Below, one piece after another: positions 8,006-17,302 of a stretch of 63,468 nt of DNA. Each line of letters starts with the position of its first letter. Within the stretch, counting starts at the first letter, position 1. Source of the DNA: Rubripirellula sp. GTDB lineage: Bacteria > Planctomycetota > Planctomycetia > Pirellulales > Pirellulaceae. Made by a program: the position numbers and the translations under genes. The notes below the pieces were generated by a model, which saw nothing but the letters and a program-made list of their open reading frames with translations, was not told the origin of the DNA and did not search any database. Where the stretch lies: contig JARGNK010000005.1 of assembly GCA_029213145.1 (NCBI GenBank), positions 51,294-114,761 of the forward strand. Reading direction: 5' to 3'.

Positions 8006-10642
8006 ATGTCGATTCGACGAGTTGCTCTCTGTGTCACCGTGCTGTTTGTTGCTCTGTTGGGCGGGGCGGTTGCGCTGCGTGCGGAACTGGTTGCCAGTGC
8101 GGAACAGGTTGCAGAACAGGAACAACAAATTGCGGCGTTTCTGACGAACCGATGTGCAGCGTGCCACAGTCCGAAGGATGCTACCAGTGGGATCGATCTC
8201 ACGAAGCCCGTTGTGTTTGCTGCTGAAACAGCGGAACACTGGCGCGATGTTCTGGATCAAGTTCAGCGTGGCGAGATGCCGCCGAAGGAAGCAAGTTTCA
8301 TCGGTGATGATGATCGGCAAACTTTTCTTGAAGCTCTCAGTGGCCGTTTAGATCGTCTAGCCACCGATGTCGGTAGTCGTGATTTTCGCTTTATGCGTTT
8401 GACCAATCAGCAGATTGCTTGGTCATGGAAAGATTTACTGAAGATTGATTGTGACTACTCCAGTGATTTGATTGAGGATCCGCCTGGTAAGCACGGTCAA
8501 TCGTACCAGTCATCGCTTACCTTCACTGGTGGGCACCTGGAGGTGTATCTCAGTGCTCTGCAAAAAGCCGTTGCTGAGGCGATTCCTGATCCGACGGATG
8601 TTCCAACTTCTTATCGGATTCTTGGGAACGATTGGGAGCAGATGCATTATTTGAGTCGCAATGATTTGGCTCATGGTCCGCGGCGAAAGCACAGGCCTTA
8701 TCGTGGCCCGATGTGGCTGGAAGAAAGGTTTCAGATCCCATTACCACCCAATCATTTCTTTCGCATCTATTTGCACGATAACCGTGACCACGGTCAATTT
8801 CGGGTGCGAGTTTATCTACGAAACGAGCCTCCCGAGGACGGAGGTCAACGGCAGTCACACGAGATGACGCTCTTCATGGACAAGGGTTTTAAGTCGCCGA
8901 TGCATGCGGTCGATAGCTTTACCGTGAAAGCGGTTCCTGGTACGCAGATCTTTGACGTCTTTGGTAACGTACGCGATTTTCCGGGTGTCGATCCAGCGCC
9001 TGTTCGTGACGATGAAGATCCCTACGGCATTGAGACCCACTTCAAGTACCGTTTCATCACTCTGCAAAATTGTTCGCCGCTCTCATCACCATCTGACACC
9101 CCGATAAATAATCAGGATTGGATTATTCAGGGCGACGGGCATTATGTTCGCGCGGACGATCAATGGATTGATGAATGGGGCGAGGATTTCGCAAAAAAGA
9201 ACTGGTTAAAAAGGTCTCATGCTGGCGCACAGCATCACTCGCTTGGTAAACCGGCGGTTTACAAGGCTGTCATGAAAGACACCAGTTATCTGGTTGTTGA
9301 GCGAATTGAATTTGAGATGCCATGGCAGTGGCCGCCGGCATCGAAGCGTCAATTTTCGGCCGACGGGCAATTGACTGATGATCGCATCGTTGCCGGCGTT
9401 CGTTCGCTCGCTGAGCGGGCGTGGAGACATTCGCTGACAACCGATGAAATCAATGAGTTAGATCGACTAATCACGGAGGAATTCAGTTCTGCGGCCGATC
9501 GTACGACCGCCTTGCGAAGCATCCTGGCGACGGTGTTGGCAGATGCAAGATTTCTGTATTTGACAGCTACTCGATCAGCAGCCCGACAAACGAATTTTGA
9601 ACGTGTCTCGTGGTTGGCGGCGTTTCTTTGGCGGTCGGTCCCTGACCAAAAGTTAATAGAATTGGCCGACCGAAATGAATTGCTCACGGTTCGAGAACTG
9701 CAGGTCCAAGCGGAACGGATGCTGGCCGATCCGAGAAGTCGGCGTTTTGTGCAGGACTTTACTTCCCAATGGCTCGACTTCGGCAAATTGAATCAAACCG
9801 CTGTGAATCCGAATTATTACGGTTGGTGGATTCCCAATTTCAAACATTACATGAAGCTGGAATCCATTGAGTTCTTTGATGTTCTGTTGCGTGAAAAACT
9901 GAGTTGCTTGAATTGTCTTTCCGCTGATTTTGTGGTCGTCAATGATTTCATGGCGAAGTACTACGGGCTTCCCAAGCCAGCCAGCGGACACCGTTTTTCA
10001 AAGGTTTCGGTTGCCGAGGGAGCAGGCGGCGTTCTAACGTTATCCGCGTTTTTGACCGCACATTCCGACGGTGAAGATGCACACGCGGTTTCTCGCGGTG
10101 TTTGGCTGAGGGAACGTTTGCTGGGCGATCCGCCGAGAGATCCACCTCCCGCCGTGCCGGCCCTCATTGAGCTAGAGGTTCCTGATGCTCATAAGCTCTC
10201 TATCCAAGATCGGTTGGCCGCGCATCGAACGGGGATATGTTATGACTGCCACAAGGATATCGATCTTTGGGGTGTGGCAATGGAGGAATTTGACGCAACG
10301 GGCAAGCCTCGCAAGCGAATTCTGAAGATCATTGAAGACCCCAAGGCGAGACTCCAATTGCCTGTTGTTTCCAATACTACGATCGATCGTGTTGATATAG
10401 CAGGGATGAGTGATCTAAAGGATTTCTTGAGAGAAAAACATGCGAATGATTTTGCTCGCAGTTTCAGTAAATCGCTGATGTCATTCGCTTGGGGACGCCC
10501 GCTTGATTATCGCGATGAAGAACGACTTCGTCGTGTGACCGCCCATTTTTGCAATCATGGCCATCGAATGGATGAACTCGTTAAGGTAATTGTCCGCGAA
10601 CACTGTCTGAGTGACATGTCAGTTGAGGAAAAATCCCGTTGA
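8006..10642 (+). CDS. DUF1592/DUF1588/DUF1585 planctomycete cytochrome c protein
   Basis: An 878-residue exported multi-domain cytochrome of the PSD2-PSD5 group. A signal peptide (VALCVTVLFVALLGGAVALRA) is followed by haem motif CAACH at residues 50-54. The long middle (about 120-480) covers DUF1587-like and intervening sequence. Then come DUF1595-like RSLAERAWRHSLTTDE, DUF1592 (LRSILATVLADARFLYLT through FTSQWLDFGKL), DUF1588 (YYGLPKPASGHRF, GGVLTLSAFLTAHSDGEDAH, RGVWLRERLLGDPP) with a second CYDCH near residue 745, and DUF1585 at the end (FSKSLMSFAWGRPLDYRDE). ATG 8006 begins the signal peptide; a TTG at 7904 is less likely. The DUF1552 gene downstream is the standard partner. Biochemical function unknown. 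Confidence 0.92.
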   Translation: MSIRRVALCVTVLFVALLGGAVALRAELVASAEQVAEQEQQIAAFLTNRCAACHSPKDATSGIDLTKPVVFAAETAEHWRDVLDQVQRGEMPPKEASFIGDDDRQTFLEALSGRLDRLATDVGSRDFRFMRLTNQQIAWSWKDLLKIDCDYSSDLIEDPPGKHGQSYQSSLTFTGGHLEVYLSALQKAVAEAIPDPTDVPTSYRILGNDWEQMHYLSRNDLAHGPRRKHRPYRGPMWLEERFQIPLPPNHFFRIYLHDNRDHGQFRVRVYLRNEPPEDGGQRQSHEMTLFMDKGFKSPMHAVDSFTVKAVPGTQIFDVFGNVRDFPGVDPAPVRDDEDPYGIETHFKYRFITLQNCSPLSSPSDTPINNQDWIIQGDGHYVRADDQWIDEWGEDFAKKNWLKRSHAGAQHHSLGKPAVYKAVMKDTSYLVVERIEFEMPWQWPPASKRQFSADGQLTDDRIVAGVRSLAERAWRHSLTTDEINELDRLITEEFSSAADRTTALRSILATVLADARFLYLTATRSAARQTNFERVSWLAAFLWRSVPDQKLIELADRNELLTVRELQVQAERMLADPRSRRFVQDFTSQWLDFGKLNQTAVNPNYYGWWIPNFKHYMKLESIEFFDVLLREKLSCLNCLSADFVVVNDFMAKYYGLPKPASGHRFSKVSVAEGAGGVLTLSAFLTAHSDGEDAHAVSRGVWLRERLLGDPPRDPPPAVPALIELEVPDAHKLSIQDRLAAHRTGICYDCHKDIDLWGVAMEEFDATGKPRKRILKIIEDPKARLQLPVVSNTTIDRVDIAGMSDLKDFLREKHANDFARSFSKSLMSFAWGRPLDYRDEERLRRVTAHFCNHGHRMDELVKVIVREHCLSDMSVEEKSR

Positions 10643-10712
10643 ACGGAAGGCGAGTTCCCTGCCCCGCACTGCTTCGTCTACGGTGAAGCAAATACCACAT
10701 GCGTCCATCATC

Positions 10713-12053
10713 ATGAGAAAATCTAAGCTGCCCGGATCGCCTTCGAGTCGCCGCCAGTTTTTGTACGGTTCCGGAGTTGCAATGCTGCTACCGCGACTCG
10801 AGTCGCTCAGTGCTGCCGTGGCCGTGGATCAACCGAAGCGTCTACTCGTTCTTTACGTGGGGCATGGCTTGGCGATCACTCGGAAAGAGGATCATCCTGC
10901 ACGTGACTGGAGTTGGTATCCGCGAGTGATTGACGATCAAATGGTGTTTGGCAAATCGACCGCGGCTTATCAGTCCCTTGCTGCAGAGATATCAATCTTT
11001 TACGGGCTTGATCATCCTCAAGTGGTTGCCACCAACGGGCATTCGTCGGCGGACGCGTTTTTAACGGGCAGCAATCCTCAAAGTTCCATCATCCATCCGT
11101 CGATTGACCAAGTGGCTGCGATGACCCATGGAAAACGGACGCGGTTTGCCAGTCTTGCGTTGGGAAACGAAGGTGGGTTGGGTATTCGTGGAGGGTCACA
11201 CACACTGTCTTACAACCGGTCTGGACGAGCGATTCCATCTATCAACAGTCTGCAGACACTTTATGATCAGCTTTTCAATTCATCACCGGACATGATGCGG
11301 TCCGAGCGTCAGCTCTATCAGAAAAATCGTAACCTCGTTGATCGGGTGCTACAGTCCGCGAAGGATTTGAAGCGTCGCACGAGCGCTGCGGATAACGAAC
11401 AGATCGAATCGTATTTAGATTCGATTCGGTCGGTTGAGAAGAACATTCAGCGGATGGAGAAATGGTCAGAGACGCCCAAGCCGGAAATCGACTCGGCGGA
11501 TCTAGCGTTGAAAGCGACGGTGAATGAGCCCGCGTTATTCATCGAGACGATGTACAAGCTGATCTATCTTGCCTTCAAAACTGATTCGACTCGGTACATC
11601 ACCTATCTGTTACAGACAATGGGTAGCGGTGTTTGGAATGACATGCCCAAGAATGCTTTGGGGTTGGGGGCCAACCACCATCTGTTGGCTCATCAGGCCG
11701 CCGGCACTGGGTTGAAAGCGATGGAGAAGCTCGGGACTTACGACAAATTTCACGCTGACTTGATTGCCGTGCTGTTGCAGCAAATGAAGGATACGAGGGA
11801 ACCTGGGGGGTCAATGTTGGACAACACGTTGGTGTTGTTCGGCTGCAGTAATAGCAAGACTCACGTTAACCGAAACTACCCGCTGATGCTCGTTGGTGGT
11901 AGGAATTTGGGAATCAAGCAGGGCAACTTTCACGATCTTTCGACTCACGATGCTCGGATGAGTGACCTATTACTGACAATGCTCAATCATCTTGATGTGC
12001 CGGTGCCGTCTTTTTCAGACAGTACCAAGGTCATTGAAGAAATCGTTGCTTAA
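10713..12053 (+). CDS. DUF1552 protein, Tat-exported
   Basis: A 446-residue DUF1552 protein, the usual partner of DUF1592-type cytochromes. A Tat-type leader (SSRRQFLYGSGVAMLLPRLESL) is near the N-terminus. Family blocks include YVGHGLAITRKEDHPARDW, GLDHPQVVATNGHSSADAFLTG, SIDQVAA, LALGNEGG and LVLFGCSNSKTHVNRNYP, followed by STHDARMSDLLLTMLNHL. The ATG at 10713 starts MRKSKLPGSPSSRR; an upstream in-frame start at 10611 would overlap the cytochrome gene. The gap to the cytochrome is 70 bases, so cotranscription is likely. The fold is probably related to DUF1501/alkaline phosphatase; activity unknown. Confidence 0.92.
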   Translation: MRKSKLPGSPSSRRQFLYGSGVAMLLPRLESLSAAVAVDQPKRLLVLYVGHGLAITRKEDHPARDWSWYPRVIDDQMVFGKSTAAYQSLAAEISIFYGLDHPQVVATNGHSSADAFLTGSNPQSSIIHPSIDQVAAMTHGKRTRFASLALGNEGGLGIRGGSHTLSYNRSGRAIPSINSLQTLYDQLFNSSPDMMRSERQLYQKNRNLVDRVLQSAKDLKRRTSAADNEQIESYLDSIRSVEKNIQRMEKWSETPKPEIDSADLALKATVNEPALFIETMYKLIYLAFKTDSTRYITYLLQTMGSGVWNDMPKNALGLGANHHLLAHQAAGTGLKAMEKLGTYDKFHADLIAVLLQQMKDTREPGGSMLDNTLVLFGCSNSKTHVNRNYPLMLVGGRNLGIKQGNFHDLSTHDARMSDLLLTMLNHLDVPVPSFSDSTKVIEEIVA

Positions 12054-12231
12054 AAATGTGCGATCCTTCGTGCCAGTTTGATCCATCGTTCACGCTGTTT
12101 GAATCTGGCATCGACGGCCTTGATGCTACGGCGGGCATGGGCGGCACGACCCAGCCAGTCGAGGTGGGCGCTGTTCACTTTCAACGAGTTGTCATTGGTT
12201 TTCGCTGATCGAATCGGAACAAAATACAGAC

Positions 12232-13782
12232 ATGAGACCAACCATTCGTATCGCTGTTGCTTTGATGGCTCTGAACCTTCATCTGTTGGTGAATCTTCTT
12301 TTGCTGCAAGGGAAAGTATCTGCTCAGGATGAAAGGGCGCCGAAACAACGCATGGTGGCGGAGGCGGTGTTTCGCACGCCGTTGGATGAAGTTGGGCAAT
12401 CAGGTATTTGCGTGTCGGGTGATCGGTTGTTCCTAACCCTCCATAAAAAACTCGAGGGTCCACTAAAAGGAGGCTTTTATTTCAATCGTGATATTGTTGG
12501 TCAGTGTTTCGATAGGCATTCCGGCAAATTGCTGTGGCAAGTCGAACTGCCGGGAAGTTACGCGGGGCGGGTTCTGGAATCGTGGCACGATGGTACCAGC
12601 CTCACACCGATTGCGAATGATGAGTATGTGGTTTTTCATAATCTGAATGGAGCACTTGGCTGCTTCACACTTGATGGCAAGCTTGTGTGGGAACGGTCGT
12701 GGCAGGCACCCGACCCCGATATCAAAAACTGTCGGATGCTGCTGCATGAAGGTGCCGTCATTGTTTCGCTGCCAATTAACACGATCGCGGTTGCGGCCAA
12801 TGAGAAGCACCCTGAGCTTCCTTTTTATTCTCTGCATTGCATTGATTTATCCTCAGGCGAGGAACTCTGGGTCTCAGACGTGCTGCTCCATCATGCGACG
12901 CAGTACAGCATCGATCAGTGGAGAGGTAAGCAAGTCATCGTCGCATCGATGATCGATCTCTCGCATTGGAAATTTGGTAAGGGACGTTTTGGATACCTGC
13001 TTTCGCTATCGGACGGAACGACGCTCAAGAAGTTTGAGCTCCCGCCCGCGATCCCGCATCAAAAAAACCAGCTGTGCGATGGTGACTTCCTGGTCACCTC
13101 GGCCAATGGTGGAGCGGCGACCGTGTTCCAATTGATCGATCCCAGTGAGGGAACGGTACAGCGAGAATTTCGTATCGACCAACCAGATCAATATTATCGC
13201 TGGAATGGTTCAATGTACGAGCTGGCAGATTTCAAATCTCTATTTACCAAAGATCGGACGCTTCGTGGCAAAGGGATGCCAACCCCATCTACCGTGCATG
13301 TGGTCGGCAGGAAACTTTACTTTTGGCGTTATGATACATCAGCAATCGGTTGCATCGATGTTTCCACGGGGGAGTCAATACTGCTTCAGGTTCCCTTACA
13401 GGTTCGTCAGGATGCGACGGTCTGGTACTCGGAGGATTTCAAGTTCACCGAGGGGATCCAGAATTCTTTGGGTCATCCCGTGAATATGCGAATTGGATCT
13501 GTTCGGGGTATCCAGCGAGGCGGCTTTGGCCATACAAACCCTGCATGGCCGAAGCTGTATGGCGGGAAACTGTACTGGATGAACGGTGCCGGCGTGTTGT
13601 ACATCATCGACATAAAAAAGACATTTGGCCCTGATGCGATTCAGTGGCTTGCGATGAATGCCGCGGCGAGTGCTTGGACCTTCGGTTCTGCAGGAGTTGA
13701 CAACGAAGCGTTTTATATTCGTTCACAGCAAGAGCTTGTGAGATTCAATCACTCAAGTCTGCAAGCTGTATCTGGGCCATGA
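12232..13782 (+). CDS. PQQ-like beta-propeller repeat protein, exported
   Basis: A 516-residue secreted protein. A hydrophobic N-terminus (IAVALMALNLHLLVNLLLLQG) ends near SAQDE, fitting a signal peptide. The rest has repeated blade-like segments of the PQQ_2 type: DRHSGKLLWQVELPG, TLDGKLVWERSW, DLSSGEELWVSDVLL, DVSTGESILLQV and KLYWMNGAGVLYIIDIKKTFGPD. Such propellers may bind a quinone cofactor or act as scaffolds; nothing here proves cofactor binding. It lies 178 bases after the DUF1552 gene on the same strand, so it may belong to that unit. Confidence 0.75.
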   Translation: MRPTIRIAVALMALNLHLLVNLLLLQGKVSAQDERAPKQRMVAEAVFRTPLDEVGQSGICVSGDRLFLTLHKKLEGPLKGGFYFNRDIVGQCFDRHSGKLLWQVELPGSYAGRVLESWHDGTSLTPIANDEYVVFHNLNGALGCFTLDGKLVWERSWQAPDPDIKNCRMLLHEGAVIVSLPINTIAVAANEKHPELPFYSLHCIDLSSGEELWVSDVLLHHATQYSIDQWRGKQVIVASMIDLSHWKFGKGRFGYLLSLSDGTTLKKFELPPAIPHQKNQLCDGDFLVTSANGGAATVFQLIDPSEGTVQREFRIDQPDQYYRWNGSMYELADFKSLFTKDRTLRGKGMPTPSTVHVVGRKLYFWRYDTSAIGCIDVSTGESILLQVPLQVRQDATVWYSEDFKFTEGIQNSLGHPVNMRIGSVRGIQRGGFGHTNPAWPKLYGGKLYWMNGAGVLYIIDIKKTFGPDAIQWLAMNAAASAWTFGSAGVDNEAFYIRSQQELVRFNHSSLQAVSGP

Positions 13783-13847
13783 ATCGATCCTCTGCATGAT
13801 GTGTTCTGTTCTTCATATGCCTGCGTGCCTGCCTGATTGACTGGAGA

Positions 13848-13863
13848 GAGGTCGGCTGACCTC
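13848..13863. other. Hairpin between convergent genes
   Basis: A perfect 6-bp inverted repeat, GAGGTC and GACCTC, with a 4-base loop between the convergent propeller gene and the next minus-strand gene. No T-tract follows on either side, so it is at best a weak terminator or processing site. Confidence 0.3.
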
Positions 13864-13913
13864 CGACGACTAACCCAGGGTTTTGCTAAACATTTGCAGT
13901 GCGACGTCAATTC

Positions 13914-14540
13914 TCACGGGTGATTTGTTGCAAGTTGATTTTCGATTCGTCGGTATTTTTGTGTCAGTGCTGCGAGGGTTCGATTGCGAGTTTTGGGATT
14001 CAGCAGCGACTCGTTTACCGCCAGCGAAACGCATTCTTCAGGGGATGCAAATGATGCATTGATTCCTTGCTTGCAAAGAGATTGTATGATTGCCCGGATT
14101 GCATAGATTTCATCTTGCCTATCGCTAAGCTTGAGTTGCGAGCACAGTCGATTCGTTCCACAGCGATCCAGATTTGATTTCAGGATATTTCTTACTGCGA
14201 AGAGGGTGACGCTACCCTTCTCTTCAAAGAAAGCGATTTCGAGTTCGCCGCATCCAAAATGGCTTGTGAGCCGCAGCATTGCATAAGGAAGTCTTGCGAT
14301 GCCCGGTTCGACCGAGTAGAGCGAGACCATTCCAGCGATTTGTTCTGACGCGAGTGGCGTTGAGGGTATTCTCGCGTGTACCCGGACTTTGATTGAGCGA
14401 TTCTCATCAAATTGCAGGATCTTCCCATCGATGGCCGATGCAATAGGTTTTGGGAGTGAGTGACAGCGGACTTGGTTGAATAAGGCACGCAAGCCGGTGT
14501 ACATCACAAGCAGATATAGAACTCTGGTCAAATGGTTCAT
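13914..14540 (-). CDS. Hypothetical protein
   Basis: A 208-residue protein I do not recognise. The N-terminus has one possible membrane or signal segment (VLYLLVMYTGLRALF). The middle contains VHARIPSTPLASEQIAGMVSLY and a Cys in SHFGCGELEIAF; the C-terminal third is helical and charged (SDRQDEIYAIRAIIQSLCKQG, ENQLATNHP). The start is the first in-frame ATG. It faces the propeller gene tail to tail and lies about 430 bases from the next minus-strand gene. Reading-frame length and mixed composition suggest a real gene, but no function can be given. Confidence 0.5.
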   Translation of the reverse strand: MNHLTRVLYLLVMYTGLRALFNQVRCHSLPKPIASAIDGKILQFDENRSIKVRVHARIPSTPLASEQIAGMVSLYSVEPGIARLPYAMLRLTSHFGCGELEIAFFEEKGSVTLFAVRNILKSNLDRCGTNRLCSQLKLSDRQDEIYAIRAIIQSLCKQGINASFASPEECVSLAVNESLLNPKTRNRTLAALTQKYRRIENQLATNHP

Positions 14541-14972
14541 TCAATGTGCGACGAGGGAGAGAAAATATCGAGCGTTGTGAGTAACAGCACATGCGGTGTC
14601 CGTAGGCCAATATAAAGTTGACCTGTTGCCTGTGCCTGGAGTTCGTGCGTGTCGTTGTGTGTTGAGGCGATGCGTTGGGAATAATTATCAGAAATCGTTT
14701 TACGCGAAAGTTCGACTATCCTGTCTCGGTGACGCAATCGTGCATGACCCATGTCCTCGCTGGCCTGCATTTTGTTGTGCACCGCTCCATGTTTCAAGAT
14801 GTTGGTTTGGTGAAGCATGAGCGGTTGAACTTGTGGGCCACGGAGGTATTGCTGTTTCGGCGAAATATTTCACCAGGCGCTCGATATGAATCGCAGCGGC
14901 CTAACGTCTAGGCGTCCAACGTTACAGCATCTAGTTGAAGTGCCTGAATCGGAAAGTACAGCGACCGAGAGT
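14541..14972. other. Intergenic region, no gene recognised
   Basis: About 430 bases between two minus-strand hypothetical genes. Short frames on both strands are composition-poor. No RNA gene, repeat or convincing promoter was seen. Confidence 0.4.
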
Positions 14973-15509
14973 TCAATCGACCTGTGGAGATTGGTTCTCT
15001 TTCCACAGTTTGCGATCAACTTTCAACGCCTCGCTAAGCCATGGGCCGCTCAGTGGAGGAAGGAGAGTAAGCCAGTTTTTGTGTTCGGCGCACTCCTGCA
15101 GGGTTTCCCAGGCGGTTGCAAAGAGTGGAGAGCTCTTTGCTGCTAACTGTAGACCGCGCTTGCTAAAGAATACGAGGGTACCGAGGCTGGGAATAAAGTC
15201 GCTAGCCGGTCGCTTCGGGGATGGCTGGTACGCGGCAAAGCGAATGCCCGCTTCAGCCGGTCGTGTTGCCACGACATGTCCTGCCAATTCGTATTCACCG
15301 TCCAAGCAGGCGATTGCCCAGGGTGCTGGTGCGTGTCCAGTCTTCAATTTGTCAAAGTACCAAAATGGGTCTTGGTCATAGGGTAGAAGAATCGGTCGTA
15401 ATAAACGCTCCGCGGCATCAGGAACAGCAAAAACAAGACGTTTGTTCAAAACGTTCGTGTCGCCATCGGTGATCAGTGCTTGAGCGATGCGTAATTCAAA
15501 ACAAGACAT
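14973..15509 (-). CDS. Hypothetical protein next to a YprB-type nuclease
   Basis: A 178-residue protein without a recognised domain, no signal peptide and no membrane helix. Recognisable stretches are FAVPDAAERLLRPILLPYDQDPFWYFDKL, AIACLDGEYELAGHVV, FIPSLGTLVFFSKRGLQLA and a Trp-rich C-terminal end. The ATG at 15509 is chosen, with an AGAAG-like stretch upstream; a longer in-frame opening to 15776 overlaps the nuclease gene and lacks sense there. It lies 117 bases downstream of the nuclease gene on the same strand, so the two may be cotranscribed. Confidence 0.55.
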   Translation of the reverse strand: MSCFELRIAQALITDGDTNVLNKRLVFAVPDAAERLLRPILLPYDQDPFWYFDKLKTGHAPAPWAIACLDGEYELAGHVVATRPAEAGIRFAAYQPSPKRPASDFIPSLGTLVFFSKRGLQLAAKSSPLFATAWETLQECAEHKNWLTLLPPLSGPWLSEALKVDRKLWKENQSPQVD

Positions 15510-15625
15510 GGTTGGTTTCTTCTGATAAGTCGAGCGGAATGTGATTGAACGAGCGGATCCAGATGTAAGTACAGCGATAGGGATCACACTCTGTTGGATT
15601 TTGTGAAAGGTCAGAAAGTGAGCGT

Positions 15626-16369
15626 TTATCTCAGCCGAGAGCGGTTGAGACAGTTCGCCGCCTTTTTGGTGAGCTTGAAGAGAGCCAGGCAATCTTGCTT
15701 GTTGTAGGCAAAAAGTTGTTTCGCTAACTTTTTCTTGTTTGATTCCATGTATCGCCATCGTCGGGCGGTACCACATGCCTTGCGGAGTCGGCGAATCGCC
15801 TCGGCGACACTCGGCTTGGGAGCCTCATAAGGTGTTCGATCAATGACTTGGCAATAGTCTTCCAGCGTGTGGCACCTTGTTTTGCCCGTCCGCCGTACCC
15901 ATCGTTTGAGCAGCAATTTTGCGTTGCCTGACCGGGCGGTGAATTCGTTTGCGGTCTGATGACTACAGAACCTATTTACCATGTCCTGCTCATGCTGGCT
16001 GAAATAGAGGATATCGCGATCTTCACTTCGGGCTTGGTCGAGAAGTGAGTTAATCGCCGCTTCGATGTGGTCGAAGCACTCGGAAGAGAAGCCAGCGTGG
16101 ACGAGTGGCTTGAGTGTTGATTCAAGAATCTGCACACGGTGCGACGGGCATCCGTCGCGGCAATAGATGCCGAGCATTACGGGTGGGGGAATCTCGCCGT
16201 CGCCTCGTATTCCTTCGCCCTCGAAATCGATGTAGAGGGCCCGTTTGGCCCGATCGGGTGTCAAGGTCAGAGCAGTATCCGTGTTTCGCTCACGAGCCCT
16301 GGTGTTGCGCTCGCCGGCGTTCGTGACGGGGTTGCTGATAAGGGTGGTGTTGAGAGCAGGTTGGCGCAT
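15626..16369 (-). CDS. YprB-type RNase H-fold (DEDD) nuclease domain protein
   Basis: A 247-residue protein resembling the RNase_H_2/YprB family of DEDD-type 3'-5' exonucleases. The first acidic motif is YIDFEGEG (about residues 48-55), a middle segment has ILYFSQHEQDMVNRF, and the end has the motif AYNKQDCLALFKLTK, where the Asp and Tyr fit the last DEDDy position. It may act on DNA or RNA in the cytoplasm. The ATG at 16369 has AGGGA about 10 bases upstream; an in-frame GTG at 16483 is an alternative that adds 38 low-complexity residues. It is near the usual minimum length for a single nuclease domain, with no helicase domain attached. Target unknown. Confidence 0.7.
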   Translation of the reverse strand: MRQPALNTTLISNPVTNAGERNTRARERNTDTALTLTPDRAKRALYIDFEGEGIRGDGEIPPPVMLGIYCRDGCPSHRVQILESTLKPLVHAGFSSECFDHIEAAINSLLDQARSEDRDILYFSQHEQDMVNRFCSHQTANEFTARSGNAKLLLKRWVRRTGKTRCHTLEDYCQVIDRTPYEAPKPSVAEAIRRLRKACGTARRWRYMESNKKKLAKQLFAYNKQDCLALFKLTKKAANCLNRSRLR

Positions 16370-17302
16370 GGGTGTTCCCTGAGGTGGATCGATTGGTTTC
16401 GATCCTTGGTTTGAATGTTCGTGAACAGAAGCGGTTGTTGAGGCCGCGTCGACAACACCATTTTCGCGGACACGCGATCGCACCTATGCGTGTGTGCGCG
16501 AGCGTGCGTTGCACACGCGTTCGGCGCACGTTGCAAAATTCACAAGTTTTTTTCAATCGCCTCTTGACGACTCGCAGTTGTCCTGGCGATTCGTAGCAAG
16601 CCGATGGGCAGAGTCGTACCGGTGAGCACCGACACGCGGCTGTGCTTGCGGTTGAAAGACGAGGTGAAGCCACACGTTTTCTTCAGAATCTTCGATGCCT
16701 GATTCAATGTTTGCTCGTCGGTTATTCGGCCGGATCTGGTGATCTCCGTAATGCTGCCGTTGATGAAGAAGATTTTGTGGGGGTGAGCCGTTGGAGCTAT
16801 TCCCAGTGCGCTGAGATGATCTCTCGTGCCATCAAAGCGACTGACGCCGCGAAGCGATCAGGCGATCAGGCAGGCGGGCGAGCATGCAATTTGATGGATT
16901 TGGAAACGTCATGTGTTTCACTAGGTCATGCGAAATTCGGAGCGAGGATCATGGAAGGTCGTGTCGCTTTGAGCAATCATTTTGGCGTTTGGCGAAGAGT
17001 GATGTTCTTTGTCGGTGCATTGGTTTCGATGGCTCCAATGCACCAGCTTTGCTCGCCGGAGAGTGGGTAGCTGGCGTCTGCGATTGCCAGCCGCAGCAAT
17101 GGTTTTGCCTCGCGGTATATTCGACCAACCAACTTTCTTCGCGAATGCGTTTCGTTCAAATCCAGAGCCGATGGATGTGTGGTGATTGGGTTGCTGTGCA
17201 GTCGGCATGATTCGGAGAGTTAACTTGGTCCATCTCATGGCGTTTATGTTTTGTATATAATCTGGTCTGGTTGTGTTTTTTAGGCGGTTAGGCGAGGGAT
17301 TC
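16370..17302. other. Long intergenic region upstream of a GntR regulator
   Basis: About 930 bases without a supportable gene. A frame at 16642-17070 (142 codons) has no recognisable motif and ordinary stop spacing elsewhere, so it is not called. Notable are an alternating purine-pyrimidine GTGTGCGC-like patch near 16491-16529 that holds the inverted repeat GCGTGTG/CACACGC, and an AT-rich -10-like element just before the regulator gene. Confidence 0.4.
17251..17261 (+). promoter_or_regulatory. Possible -10 element / GntR operator
   Basis: TTGTATATAAT lies 42 bases upstream of the regulator start. It contains TATAAT (17256-17261), a perfect -10, and TTGTATATAA is a near-palindrome of the TTGT...ACAA type bound by many FCD-class GntR proteins. 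No matching -35 at 16-18 bases is evident, so this is tentative. Confidence 0.3.

Noticed and set aside
13914..16369. Defence island
   Set aside because: No integrase, toxin-antitoxin pair, restriction enzyme or mobile element accompanies the nuclease, so calling a defence system would go beyond the evidence.
16642..17070. Open frame of 142 codons on the plus strand
   Set aside because: No recognisable motif or ribosome site, overlapping alternative frames of similar length, and composition unlike the neighbouring genes.
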